Source: Bacillota bacterium
Lineage (GTDB): Bacteria; Bacillota; Sulfobacillia; JAJZYS01; JAJYTV01
Direction: 5' to 3'
NCBI GenBank assembly: GCA_021793215.1
Contig: JAJYTE010000006.1
Coordinates: 34,069 to 98,068 of the forward strand
Length of the DNA stretch: 64,000 bases
This document shows positions 25,442 to 34,004 of this stretch, piece after piece. Made by a program: the position numbers and the translations under genes. Positions within the stretch are counted from its first letter, which is position 1. Each line of letters begins with the position of its first letter. The notes below the pieces were generated by a model, which made no database searches, had not been told where the DNA came from, and saw only the letters and a program-made list of their open reading frames with translations.

Positions 25442-26715
25442 CAGCGGGCTGCGGCGAGAGCCTGCCCCAGGTCCTCCTGCAGGTCCTCGGCGTCCTCCAG
25501 GCCGATCGAGAGGCGGACGAGGTCGTCGGGCGCGCCGGACGCGACCCGGGCCTCGGGCGACAGCTGGGCGTGGGTGGTGGTGGCGGGGTGGATGACGAGC
25601 GAGCGCGCGTCGCCGACGTTCGCGACGTGGGTGAAGAGCTTCAGGGCGTCGATGAACCGAGGTGCGGCCGTCGCACCGCCGCGCAGCCCGAATGTGATGA
25701 TCGCGCCGAAGCCGTGCTCGAGGTACTGCTTCGCCTGGGCGTGCTGGGGGTGGGAGGAGAGGCCGGGGTAGTTGACCCACGCGACGTCCGGGTGCTGCGA
25801 CAGCCAGGTGGCGACCGCAAGCGCGGTCGACGATGCGCGCTCGATGCGCAGCGAGACGGTCTCAAGACCCGTGAGCAGGAGGTGCGCGTCGGCGGGACTG
25901 AGGCAGGCGCCGATGTCACGCAGGAGCTGCACCCGAACCTTAAGGATGTACGCGAGGGCGCCGAACGACTGGGTGTAGCTGACGCCGTGGTAGGTCGGAT
26001 CCGGCTCGGTCAGCTCGGGGAAGCGGCCATTCGTCCAATCGAACTTGCCGCCGTCGACGATCACGCCCGCGATGACCTGGCCGATGCCGCCGAGCCACTT
26101 CGTCGCGGAGTGGATCACGATGTCCGCGCCGTGCTCGATCGGGCGGCAAAGGTACGGAGTCGCGAAGGTGTTGTCGATCACGAACGGCACGCCGCGGCGG
26201 TGGGCAGCATCGGCGATCGCGCGGATGTCCGGGACGTCGAGCCGGGGGTTGCCGATCGTCTCGGCGTAGTAGGCGCGCGTCGTCTCGTCGAACTGCGCGT
26301 CCATCGCCTCCGCCGTGGCGTCGGCGGCGAGACGCACCTCGATGCCGAACTTCTCGAAGGTCGCCTTCAGGAGGTTGTAGGTGCCGCCGTAGAGGTTCGG
26401 CGACGCGACGATCGACTGCCCTTGGCTGCAGATGTTGAGGAGCGCCAGCGTGATCGCGGCCTGGCCGGAGGACGTCGCCAAGGCGCCGACGCCACCCTCG
26501 AGCGCCGCGATGCGCTCCTCGAAGGCCGCGTTCGTCGGGTTCATGATCCGGGTGTAGATGTTGCCGAACTCCTGCAGCGCGAACAGGCGTGCCGCGTGGG
26601 CGTGGTCGCGGAAGGCGTAGGCGGTCGTGCGGTAGAGGGGAACACCGACGGCACCCGTGGTCGGGTCGGGGGTCTGCCCCGCGTGGACGGCGAGCGAGTT
26701 GAAGCGAAGAGCCAT
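25441..26715 (-). CDS. metY: O-acetylhomoserine aminocarboxypropyltransferase (sulfhydrylase)
   Basis: A PLP enzyme of 424 aa that makes homocysteine from O-acetylhomoserine and sulfide. Features: SRIMNPT-like RIMNPTNAAFE, GALATSSGQAAITLAL, the PLP lysine in IHSATKWLGGIGQVI, and the C-terminal RLSIGLEDAEDL. It lies first in the operon directly behind the SAM-I riboswitch, so it is expressed when SAM is low. metX follows with a one-base overlap. Confidence 0.95.
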   Translation of the reverse strand: MALRFNSLAVHAGQTPDPTTGAVGVPLYRTTAYAFRDHAHAARLFALQEFGNIYTRIMNPTNAAFEERIAALEGGVGALATSSGQAAITLALLNICSQGQSIVASPNLYGGTYNLLKATFEKFGIEVRLAADATAEAMDAQFDETTRAYYAETIGNPRLDVPDIRAIADAAHRRGVPFVIDNTFATPYLCRPIEHGADIVIHSATKWLGGIGQVIAGVIVDGGKFDWTNGRFPELTEPDPTYHGVSYTQSFGALAYILKVRVQLLRDIGACLSPADAHLLLTGLETVSLRIERASSTALAVATWLSQHPDVAWVNYPGLSSHPQHAQAKQYLEHGFGAIITFGLRGGATAAPRFIDALKLFTHVANVGDARSLVIHPATTTHAQLSPEARVASGAPDDLVRLSIGLEDAEDLQEDLGQALAAAR

Positions 26716-26743
26716 CTCAGGAATCTCCTTTCGTGCTGGGAAC

Positions 26744-26768
26744 GAAAAAAACGCGCCCGAGGGCGCAT
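26744..26768 (-). terminator. Intrinsic terminator of the SAM-I riboswitch
   Basis: On the minus strand GCGCCC, TC, GGGCGC is followed by a run of seven T. It lies directly after the aptamer and before metY, the standard arrangement for transcription control by SAM. Confidence 0.9.
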
Positions 26769-26784
26769 TGTAGTTCGCTGACCC

Positions 26785-26888
26785 TCTTATCTCTCAGCCC
26801 AGGGGGGCTGCAGGAATTGGCACCTTTGGCGCCGCAGCGCCGGGTTGCCGGGTTTCATCGGGCCAGTCCCTCCACCTCTCGCGATAAC
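26785..26888 (-). promoter_or_regulatory. SAM-I (S-box) riboswitch controlling metY-metX
   Basis: Read on the minus strand the element opens with TTATCGCGAGAGGTGGAGG, then GACTGGCCCGATGAAACCC, GGCAACC, a variable P3 arm, AAAGGTGCCAATTCC, and closes CTGAGAGATAAG, pairing TTATC with GATAA for P1. These are the S-box core motifs. SAM binding should favour the terminator at 26744-26768 and shut off methionine synthesis genes. Confidence 0.95.
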
Positions 26889-27131
26889 GGGAATATGCGG
26901 TTTTGCGATCGTAGGGACGGTAACTTCAGCTCTCCCTCCCACGCGGCGTGTTGCGGTTAGTATGCAAGGCGGTGGGCGGTCCGTCAATAGTCTCCTGCCA
27001 AGGGGTCTCGGGCGCCAGGTGGACACCCTCGCGGCAGGGTTTCCTCCGCGCCACGCAGAAGGGCAGACTCAGAAGCCTTGCGCCGCAGGGAAGACTGCGG
27101 GCGCCAACATCCGATGAAATGAGGTGGACTC
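26889..27131. other. Intergenic region between the riboswitch and msrC
   Basis: A 243-bp divergent spacer that must hold the promoters for the metY-metX transcript and for msrC. No -35/-10 pair with good spacing stands out on either strand, and I see no repeat or open reading frame worth calling. Confidence 0.5.
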
Positions 27132-27620
27132 GTGTACACCGACAGGATGGGCCCCGTCTCGCCGTCCGACATCCTGCAGGAGCTCGAGGCGCTTCTGGCT
27201 GGCGATCCGGACGGCATCGCGTGCCTTGCGAACGCAGCTGCCCTCCTCTCCTTGCACGTGGAGGGGATCAACTGGCTCGGTTTCTACATCCAGCGCGGCG
27301 CGGACCTCGTTCTCGGCCCCTTCCAGGGGAAGCCCGCCTGCACGCGCATCGGCCCGGGGCGCGGGGTGTGCGGCAGAGCCTTCGCCGACGATGTGACCCT
27401 CGTCGTGGAGGACGTCCTCACGTTCCCGGACCATATCGCCTGCGATGCCGCGTCGCGCTCCGAGATCGTCGTTCCGCTGCGCGTGGGGGGACGCCCGATC
27501 GGCGTACTCGACTGCGACGCCCCGACGCCCGGCCGCTTCGGACCGGAGGAGAAGGCGCTCTTCGAGGCCGCGGCGAGGATCGTCGGGGGCTGGCTCGAGT
27601 CGAGCGGGGCCGCCTTGTGA
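27132..27620 (+). CDS. msrC: Free methionine-(R)-sulfoxide reductase (GAF domain)
   Basis: A 162-aa GAF-domain enzyme that reduces free L-methionine-(R)-sulfoxide using thioredoxin or glutaredoxin. The signature stretches INWLGFYI, LGPFQGKPACTRI, GRGVCG and FPDHIACDAASRSEIVVPL are all present, including the three conserved Cys (in KPACT, GVCG and IACDA). GTG 27132 has GAGGTGG upstream. It is divergent from the methionine operon. The need for a redoxin partner is notable beside the seleno-redoxins, but no direct link is shown. Confidence 0.93.
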   Translation: MYTDRMGPVSPSDILQELEALLAGDPDGIACLANAAALLSLHVEGINWLGFYIQRGADLVLGPFQGKPACTRIGPGRGVCGRAFADDVTLVVEDVLTFPDHIACDAASRSEIVVPLRVGGRPIGVLDCDAPTPGRFGPEEKALFEAAARIVGGWLESSGAAL

Positions 27621-27624
27621 GCGC

Positions 27625-30600
27625 ATGAGTCGCACGATGGATGAGTTCGTCCACCTGCACCTGCACAGCGAGATGAGCCTCCTCGACGGGATGAGTCGCA
27701 TCTCCGAGATCCCGGGCAGGATCCGCGAGCTCGGGATGGACGCCTGCGCGCTCACCGACCATGGAGTGCTCTACGGAGCCGTCGACTTCGACAAGGTCTG
27801 CCGGGACGAGGGAGTGCGCCCGATCCTCGGAGTCGAGGCCTACATGGCTCCGCGCGGACTTGGCGACAAGGAGGCGGGGCGCGACGACCGCAGCTACCAC
27901 ATGCTGCTGCTCGCCGAGACCGACGAGGGATGGAAGAACCTCGTCCGACTGATGAGCATCGCGTCCCTGGATGGGTTCTACCACCGTCCGCGCATCGACA
28001 AGGAGATCCTGGCGCGCCACAGCCGCGGACTCTACGGCTCGTCGGGCTGCCTGCAGGGGGAGATCCCGAGCCTCTTGCGCCAAGGACAGGTCGAGGCGGC
28101 GCGAGGCGCAATGGCGCAGTACGTGGAGATCTTCGGCCGAGACCACTTCCTCGTCGAGATCTGGGACCACGACCTGCCGGAGCAGGGACCGGTCGTGCGC
28201 CAGCTCCTCGCGCTCGCGAAGGAGTTCTCGGTGCGCGTCGTCGCGACGCAGGATGCCCATTACCTCCGGCGGGAGGACGCGGCCGCCCACGACGTGCTGC
28301 TCGCGATCCAGACGGGCAAGTCGATCGACGACCCGGCGCGCCTTCGCTACCCGAACGACGAGTTCTACGTGAAGTCCCCGGCCGAGATGGCCCAGCGCTT
28401 CCGGGAGGTGCCCGAGGCGCTCAAGAACACGCTCGCCGTGCGCGACGCCTGCGCGGTCACGCTGCAGCGGGGCAAGACGCTCCTTCCGCAGTTCGAGGTC
28501 CCGGGAGGCGAGGACGTCGACCGCTACCTCGGACGCCTGTGCCGGGAGCGCCTGGGCGGGCGTTACCCGGCTGCGGGTCCGGAGGTGCAGGCAAGGCTCG
28601 ACTACGAGCTCTCTGTGATCGAGAAGATGGGCTACTCCAGCTACTTCCTGATCGTCTCGGACTTCGTCGACTTCGCGCGCGGCCAGGGCATCGCCGTGGG
28701 CCCGGGGCGTGGGTCGGCCGCCGGTTCGCTCGTGGCGTACACGCTCGGCATCACCGACGTGGATCCCTTGCGCTACAGCCTGCTGTTCGAGCGCTTCCTG
28801 AACCCCGAGCGCGTCACCATGCCCGACATGGACATCGACTTCGACTACCAGCGCCGCCATGAGGTGATCGAGTACGTGCGGCGCCGCTACGGCGACGACC
28901 ACGTGGCGCAGATCATCACCTTCGGCACGATGGCGGCGCGCGCAGCGATCCGCGATGTCGGGCGCGCCTTGAGCTGGCCGTACGCGGACGTCGACCGCCT
29001 CGCGAAGCTCGTGCCGGCAGAGCTTGGGATCACGCTCGATCGCGCCCTCGCGTCCGACGAGCTCGGCGCCGTCTACCGCTCCGACCCGAAGGCGAAGGAG
29101 CTCCTCGACTTCGCCCGCCAGCTCGAGGGCGCGCCGCGGCATGCCTCGGTGCATGCTGCTGGCGTCGTGATCGCGCCCGAGCCCGTCGATCACCTCGTGC
29201 CCCTGCAGCGCATGGCCGACGGCTCGATCGTCACGCAGTTCCCGATGACGACCCTCGAGGAACTCGGCCTGCTGAAGATGGACTTCCTCGGCCTACGCAC
29301 GCTCACCGTCGTCGGGGAGGCCCGCCGACTCGCGGCGGAGGAGGGGGCGACGGTACCGGCGCTCTCGGCCCTGCCGCCGGAGGATCCCAAGACCTTCGCG
29401 ATGCTGCAGGCGGCGGACACGTGGGGCGTCTTCCAGCTCGAGTCGGCCGGCATGCAGGACATGCTGCGCGAGTTGCGCCCGAGCCACGTCGAGGACATCA
29501 TCGCCGCGGTGAGCCTCTACCGCCCGGGTCCGATGGAGAACATCCCACTGTTCGTCGAGTCGAAGCAAAGCGGCGCCGTGCAGTACCTCCATCCCGACCT
29601 CGAACCGATCCTGCGAGACACCTACGGTGTGATGGTGTACCAGGAGCAGGTCATGCAGGTGGCCGCGCGCATGGCGGGCTACAGCCTTGGCGAGGCGGAC
29701 CTCCTGCGCCGCGCGATGGCCAAGAAGAAGAGCGAACTCCTGGAGGCGGAGCGCGAGCGGTTCGTCGCCGGCGTCGAGCGCCAGGGCTACACGCGCGAAC
29801 TCGGAAGCGAGCTCTTCGAGCTGATCATGCGGTTCGCGAACTACGGCTTCAACCGCGCCCATGGTGCGGCGTACGGGCTCCTGGCCTACGAGACGGCGTA
29901 CCTCAAGGCGCACCACCCGACCGCGTACGTCGCCGCCCTCCTGAGCTCCGTGGCCGACAACACGGACAAGGTCGCGGAGTACCTCGAGGATGCGCGCCGG
30001 CGCGGCCTCCGGGTGCTCGGTCCCGACGTGCAGCGCGCGGGGGTGGGATTCGGCGTCGAGGGTGGAGCGATCCGCTTCGGCCTCCTGGCGATCAAGGGGC
30101 TCGGTGAGGCGACCGCGGAGGAGATCGTGCGGGCACGGGCTGAGGGCCCCTACAAGGATCTCGGAGACCTCGCCCGCCGGCTCGGACCGAAGGTGAACCG
30201 CCGCGTGCTGGAGGCGCTCGTGCAGTCGGGGGCCGCCGACGACCTCGGTCCGACGAGGCAGAGCCTGTTCGCCGGGGTCGACGAGGCGCTCGCCTTGTCG
30301 CACGAACCGCATGGGCCCCGGGACCAGCTCGACCTCTTCACCGCGCTCGAGCCGCAGCAGTTGCACCTTCCGGACCTGCCGGAGTGGACGCTTTCGGAGC
30401 TCCTGCGCCGCGAGCGGGAGACGCTCGGCTGCTACGTTTCGGGCCACCCCTTGGAGCAGTACCGCGATCTCGCGCGTCAGCGCGGCTGCGAGCCGCTGCG
30501 CGAGGCGCGCGGGAAGGGCGGGGAGAAGGTTCAGGTCGCCGCGGTCGTGGAAGCGATCCGCCGCGTCACGACGCGGCGCGGAGACCGCATGGGCTTCGCC

Positions 30601-30987
30601 CGCCTCGAGGACGGCACGGGCGGGTGCGAGGCTGTCGTCTTCCCCAAGTTGCTCGCGCAGGTGGAGGAGGCCGCGGCGCGCCTCGAACCGCTCGTGCTCC
30701 GCGGCAGGATGGAAGCGACCGAGGAGGGCGAGGGGCGGCTCGTAATCGACGAGGTCCAACCGCTGCGCCGCCCCCCGGCCCTCTTCCTGCGCATCGGCGA
30801 TGAGGCGGATTGGGTGCGCGCCCGCACGCACCTTGAGGGGCGACCGGGACCGTGCCCCGTGCTGCGCGCGGCTCCGGGCGAGACGCGCGCCCGGCGGACT
30901 GGCCTGTCGGTCGACGACCCGCAGGCGCTCATGGAGGACCTCGCGTGGCTCGGACGTGAGAACCTCGCCGTCCGCCCCGGCGACTAG
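27625..30987 (+). CDS. dnaE: DNA polymerase III alpha subunit (DnaE)
   Basis: A 1120-aa replicative polymerase of the C family. The N-terminal PHP domain carries VHLHLHSEMSLLDG; the catalytic palm has GPGRGSAAGSLVAY and the three Asp of PDMDIDFDYQRRHEV; the beta-clamp and HhH regions follow, and a C-terminal OB-fold is visible. The PHP domain keeps several metal ligands, so it may proofread. ATG 27625 was chosen; ATG 27637 is also possible. No PolC gene is in the window. Confidence 0.96.
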   Translation: MSRTMDEFVHLHLHSEMSLLDGMSRISEIPGRIRELGMDACALTDHGVLYGAVDFDKVCRDEGVRPILGVEAYMAPRGLGDKEAGRDDRSYHMLLLAETDEGWKNLVRLMSIASLDGFYHRPRIDKEILARHSRGLYGSSGCLQGEIPSLLRQGQVEAARGAMAQYVEIFGRDHFLVEIWDHDLPEQGPVVRQLLALAKEFSVRVVATQDAHYLRREDAAAHDVLLAIQTGKSIDDPARLRYPNDEFYVKSPAEMAQRFREVPEALKNTLAVRDACAVTLQRGKTLLPQFEVPGGEDVDRYLGRLCRERLGGRYPAAGPEVQARLDYELSVIEKMGYSSYFLIVSDFVDFARGQGIAVGPGRGSAAGSLVAYTLGITDVDPLRYSLLFERFLNPERVTMPDMDIDFDYQRRHEVIEYVRRRYGDDHVAQIITFGTMAARAAIRDVGRALSWPYADVDRLAKLVPAELGITLDRALASDELGAVYRSDPKAKELLDFARQLEGAPRHASVHAAGVVIAPEPVDHLVPLQRMADGSIVTQFPMTTLEELGLLKMDFLGLRTLTVVGEARRLAAEEGATVPALSALPPEDPKTFAMLQAADTWGVFQLESAGMQDMLRELRPSHVEDIIAAVSLYRPGPMENIPLFVESKQSGAVQYLHPDLEPILRDTYGVMVYQEQVMQVAARMAGYSLGEADLLRRAMAKKKSELLEAERERFVAGVERQGYTRELGSELFELIMRFANYGFNRAHGAAYGLLAYETAYLKAHHPTAYVAALLSSVADNTDKVAEYLEDARRRGLRVLGPDVQRAGVGFGVEGGAIRFGLLAIKGLGEATAEEIVRARAEGPYKDLGDLARRLGPKVNRRVLEALVQSGAADDLGPTRQSLFAGVDEALALSHEPHGPRDQLDLFTALEPQQLHLPDLPEWTLSELLRRERETLGCYVSGHPLEQYRDLARQRGCEPLREARGKGGEKVQVAAVVEAIRRVTTRRGDRMGFARLEDGTGGCEAVVFPKLLAQVEEAAARLEPLVLRGRMEATEEGEGRLVIDEVQPLRRPPALFLRIGDEADWVRARTHLEGRPGPCPVLRAAPGETRARRTGLSVDDPQALMEDLAWLGRENLAVRPGD

Positions 30988-30990
30988 AAA

Positions 30991-31019
30991 TTGCCGCCGG
31001 ACAGGCGGCGCGGTAGCAT
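30991..31019 (+). promoter_or_regulatory. Promoter upstream of the M42 peptidase gene
   Basis: TTGCCG (30991-30996) and TAGCAT (31014-31019) have a 17-bp spacer. The expected start near 31026 leaves the ATG at 31034 with almost no leader and no ribosome-binding site, which supports the TTG at 31058. Confidence 0.6.
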
Positions 31020-31057
31020 AGTTGGCGTAACGAATGGAAGAAGGAGGCATCCTGCTG

Positions 31058-32128
31058 TTGGACGAGACACTCCAGATGATCGCCGAGCTTTGCGAGGCGC
31101 ACGGGCCGTCGGGCTATGAGGGACCGGTGCGCGAGGTGGTGCGCCGCTACCTCGACGGCTACGCCGAGATCAGCACCGACCGCTTGGGTTCGCTGATCGC
31201 GCGCAAGGCTGGCGACTCGAAGGGGCCGAAGGTCATGCTTGCCGGGCACCTCGACGAGATCGGCATGCTGGTCACGCGGATCGACGACGAGGGCTTCATC
31301 TTCTTCCAGACGGTGGGAGGTTGGTGGGAGCAGGTCATGCTCGCCCAGCGTGTAGTGATCCGCACCCGGCGCGGCATGGTCACCGGCGTGATCGGATCGA
31401 AGCCGCCGCACGTCCTGACCGCGGACGAGCGCAAGAAGATCGTCGAGACGCACCGCATGTTCATCGACGTCGGCGTCGGGAGTCGCGCCGAGGTGGAGGA
31501 TCTCGGCATCGAGCCGGGCGATCCTGTGACCCCGATCTGCCCGACGGAGCGACTCGGCAACCCGGACTACGTGATCGCCAAGGCCTGGGACAACCGCTAC
31601 GGGTGCGCCGCGATGATCGATGTACTGCGCGGCCTTCGGGGCGCGTCGCACCCGAACGTCGTCTACGGCGTAGCCACTGTGCAGGAGGAGGTCGGCCTGC
31701 GCGGCGCGCGGACTGCAGCGCAGTCGATCAGGCCGGACGTCGCGTTCGTGCTCGACGTCGGGATCGCGGGCGACGTGCCGGGCGTGGAGAAGTACGAGTC
31801 TACGACGAAGCTCGGCTCCGGCCCCTGCGTCCTACTCTACGACGGGTCGATGATCCCGAACCAGGGACTGCGCCACTTCGTGCTCGACGTTGCGAAGCAG
31901 GAGGGCGTACCCGTCCAGCACGACGCCATGGCCCGCGGCGGCACGGACGGCGGGCAGATCCAACTCGTCGGCGAAGGCGTCCCGGCGGTCGTCATCTCGG
32001 TACCGACGCGATACATCCACAGCGCTGCCGCGGTCTTCCACCTCGGCGACTACCAGCGCGCGGTGCAGCTCGTTTCTGCGCTCGTGCGCAGGCTCGACGC
32101 CGCCACCGTCGAAGCGTTCACGAACTAG
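31058..32128 (+). CDS. M42-family metallopeptidase (aminopeptidase/glutamyl aminopeptidase)
   Basis: A cytoplasmic M42 peptidase of 356 aa. The zinc and catalytic ligands appear in order: AGHLDEIGM, KAWDNRYGC, TVQEEVGLRGA, FVLDVGIAGD and YIHSAAAVFHL. M42 enzymes form tetrahedral 12-mers that trim small peptides; some act as cellulase-like proteins by older annotation only. TTG 31058 follows AAGGAGG, 10 nt away. Confidence 0.9.
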   Translation: MDETLQMIAELCEAHGPSGYEGPVREVVRRYLDGYAEISTDRLGSLIARKAGDSKGPKVMLAGHLDEIGMLVTRIDDEGFIFFQTVGGWWEQVMLAQRVVIRTRRGMVTGVIGSKPPHVLTADERKKIVETHRMFIDVGVGSRAEVEDLGIEPGDPVTPICPTERLGNPDYVIAKAWDNRYGCAAMIDVLRGLRGASHPNVVYGVATVQEEVGLRGARTAAQSIRPDVAFVLDVGIAGDVPGVEKYESTTKLGSGPCVLLYDGSMIPNQGLRHFVLDVAKQEGVPVQHDAMARGGTDGGQIQLVGEGVPAVVISVPTRYIHSAAAVFHLGDYQRAVQLVSALVRRLDAATVEAFTN

Positions 32129-32981
32129 CGCGGATGATCGCGGCGCGTGCGCGCAGCGTATCCTGCGAAGGATGAGTACTTAGGGCGTCACGGGACGTCA
32201 CACCCGGCACGCGAGGGGGCACGGATCGCCGTGTGGATCGCAGTGTATGTGACAGGACGCAGGTCGGAAGCAGAACGTATCCGCTCCGCCCTGACTGCGG
32301 AGGGCTTCCTCGCCGAGCTGCGCGGGGAGGGTCCATACGAGGTCGTCGTGCCGAAGGGCGAGGCGGTCGAGGCCCAGGAGGTCCTCCACCGCCTGTAGGC
32401 GAGCGTGACGGCGCTGCGCCGTTACCCGAGCGCGCTCTCAACCAGGGACTCGCCGGAAGATGCAGTGCGAACGCCCGCCGACGCCACTGCCGGTCCGTGG
32501 CTGAGAGACTGCCTGCGAGACGGCGAAAGTCCTCTTCGTCCTTGGCGCCTGGGTCCTTCGCCTTGTAGAGCAGTTGCCAGTGCGCGGCGACGTGGGGAGG
32601 GCCAAAGGGACCGTGGCGGGAGAAGTCGGTCAAAGGCAACCGAGCGCGCGGATCGCGACGGAAGAGAACCTCGCCGTCCTCACTCTCCTCGAGGAGCACC
32701 TCGATGCGCAGCGGACCGCGGGCGAACCGCAGCTCGTGACGCGGCGCCGTGACGTCGCGTCTCGCGGTGATCGGGGCCAGGCGCGCTTCTGAGGCGACGG
32801 CGACCCGCCCGTCCCAGTCCCCGAAGTACGCCAGCAGCGCGTCGACATCGAGGTCCCCATGCGGGCGCGAGCGGCGCCCTAAGGCGAGGTCTATGGCCCA
32901 GCCGCCGGCCACGAACCATGGACGGCGGAAGCCCACCATGGCGGCACAGGCGTCCGCAAGTGGCGCGAACTGCTGGCCCAT
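32118..32981 (-). CDS. Nucleotidyltransferase (aminoglycoside adenylyltransferase-like), over-long 3' end
   Basis: The N-terminal part has the nucleotidyltransferase signature VAGGWAIDLALGR, RPHGDLDV and then LEESEDGEVLFRRD, with DPGAKDEEDFRRL near residue 155, as in small AadD/LinB-type adenylyltransferases. Such proteins usually end near residue 175. Here no stop occurs until 32118, so the last hundred or so residues run antisense to the 32231-32398 gene and are of odd, Arg/Pro/Ser-rich composition. The stop has probably been lost or the sequence is frameshifted. The ATG is 1 nt after the stop of 32983-33681. Substrate unknown. Confidence 0.6.
   Translation of the reverse strand: MGQQFAPLADACAAMVGFRRPWFVAGGWAIDLALGRRSRPHGDLDVDALLAYFGDWDGRVAVASEARLAPITARRDVTAPRHELRFARGPLRIEVLLEESEDGEVLFRRDPRARLPLTDFSRHGPFGPPHVAAHWQLLYKAKDPGAKDEEDFRRLAGSLSATDRQWRRRAFALHLPASPWLRARSGNGAAPSRSPTGGGGPPGPRPPRPSARRPRMDPPRAARRGSPPQSGRSGYVLLPTCVLSHTLRSTRRSVPPRVPGVTSRDALSTHPSQDTLRARAAIIRASS
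32231..32398 (+). CDS. Small DUF2007-like protein
   Basis: A 55-aa protein reading VWIAVYVTGRRSEAERIRSA and PYEVVVPKGEAVEAQEVLHRL, matching the short signalling-domain fold named DUF2007 (ferredoxin-like, often fused elsewhere). GTG 32231 has GAGGGGG upstream at 12 nt. It overlaps the unusual tail of the antisense nucleotidyltransferase gene. Function unknown. Confidence 0.6.
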   Translation: MWIAVYVTGRRSEAERIRSALTAEGFLAELRGEGPYEVVVPKGEAVEAQEVLHRL

Positions 32982-32982
32982 C

Positions 32983-33681
32983 TCAGAACCAGGCGAACCC
33001 GAGGCCAACCCGGCCACGCTCCGCATCATGGAACGCGGCCGGCAGCGGCGGCGCGTTGCCGCCCTCGAAGACGACGGCGAGGTGCCCGTACGTCGGATCG
33101 TACGCCATGCCCGACGCGCCCTCGACCGCTGCGGCCTCCCAGATGGCGCGCAGCAGCGGCGCTGCGGCGAGGAGTGCGTCCAGCGAGCGCGCGGCGCGCA
33201 CTGCGAGGCGGGGATCGTCCGGGCTCTGCCATACGGCATCTGGCTGCGCCTTTGTGGTCATGAGCCATGCGCCGAGCAGCGAGCCAGGCATCGCGGCAGG
33301 GTCCCAGCCGAGCCGCAGATCGGCGGCCCAGTCGGCGAGGTCGTCGCGCGACGGATCATACCCTCCAGCGCGCGCGGCGGCGACCGCGCCGAGCAGAAGA
33401 GCGGAGCGGGCGGCGAAGTAACGCCGTGGCGTCGGACAGTGCAGGGTCGCGCGCAACGAGGCGTTCCATCCGCGTCGACGCAGGTAGTAGGCGGCGCCCT
33501 CGGCCGCTTCGCGTGAACCCTGTGCCGACCACGCTCCAGGCGGCCCGGCGGAAGGCTGTACCCGCACGTGGATATCCGCCTGGGCGAAGACGGGAATTCC
33601 GATCGCTGCGGCAGTGGGCGGCGTGAGGAAGCCCCACGGCGCGAAGCCGTGGGCGTGGCCGACGGTGAACTGGGGCGTCAA
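32983..33681 (-). CDS. Protein of unknown function, weak GHMP-kinase resemblance
   Basis: A 232-aa soluble protein with a Gly/Ala-rich middle (RYFAARSALLLGAVAAARAGGYDP) that loosely resembles the phosphate-binding helix of GHMP kinases, and an N-terminal VGHAHGFAPWGF stretch. The canonical PxxGLGSSAA loop is not present, so I do not assign kinase activity. TTG 33681 has a GGAAGGTG upstream. It ends 1 nt before the ATG of the nucleotidyltransferase gene, so the two probably form an operon. Confidence 0.5.
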   Translation of the reverse strand: MTPQFTVGHAHGFAPWGFLTPPTAAAIGIPVFAQADIHVRVQPSAGPPGAWSAQGSREAAEGAAYYLRRRGWNASLRATLHCPTPRRYFAARSALLLGAVAAARAGGYDPSRDDLADWAADLRLGWDPAAMPGSLLGAWLMTTKAQPDAVWQSPDDPRLAVRAARSLDALLAAAPLLRAIWEAAAVEGASGMAYDPTYGHLAVVFEGGNAPPLPAAFHDAERGRVGLGFAWF

Positions 33682-33817
33682 GGGCGATCACGCACCTTCC
33701 GAAGACATGCTGATAGCATAGCGAACCCGGCAACGGCTGCCAAACGAGAAGTGGCCGCGCAGCATCTTGGTCCCCCACGAAGGCGCCCTTCGCCGCTGTG
33801 CGCAGTAGGAAGGTGCA

Positions 33818-33826
33818 TGGTATAGT
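33818..33826 (+). promoter_or_regulatory. Extended -10 promoter of tRNA-Leu(CAA)
   Basis: TGGTATAGT lies 14 nt before the mature 5' end of the tRNA. It has the same extended -10 form seen at several other sites in the window. A clear -35 was not found. Confidence 0.6.
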
Positions 33827-33839
33827 GAACTTAGAACGC

Positions 33840-33924
<85 letters not shown>

Positions 33925-33934
33925 GATCTTACTC

Positions 33935-33959
33935 GGCGGAGGGAAGAACTCCCTCCGCC
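33935..33959 (+). terminator. Hairpin after tRNA-Leu(CAA)
   Basis: A 10-bp perfect stem (GGCGGAGGGA with TCCCTCCGCC) with loop AGAAC lies between the tRNA and polA. It lacks a T-run. It may stop the tRNA transcript or separate it from the polA message. Confidence 0.5.
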
Positions 33960-34004
33960 GCTTGCGCGACGCGTGACAGCCCTCCGACGAAAGGAGCCGC
34001 GGCC

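Noticed and set aside
27418..29193. 591-aa minus-strand frame over dnaE
   Set aside because: Antisense to the PHP and palm motifs of DnaE, low-complexity charged composition.
32983..33681. Firm GHMP kinase assignment
   Set aside because: The glycine-rich phosphate loop is not matched; only a vague resemblance remains.
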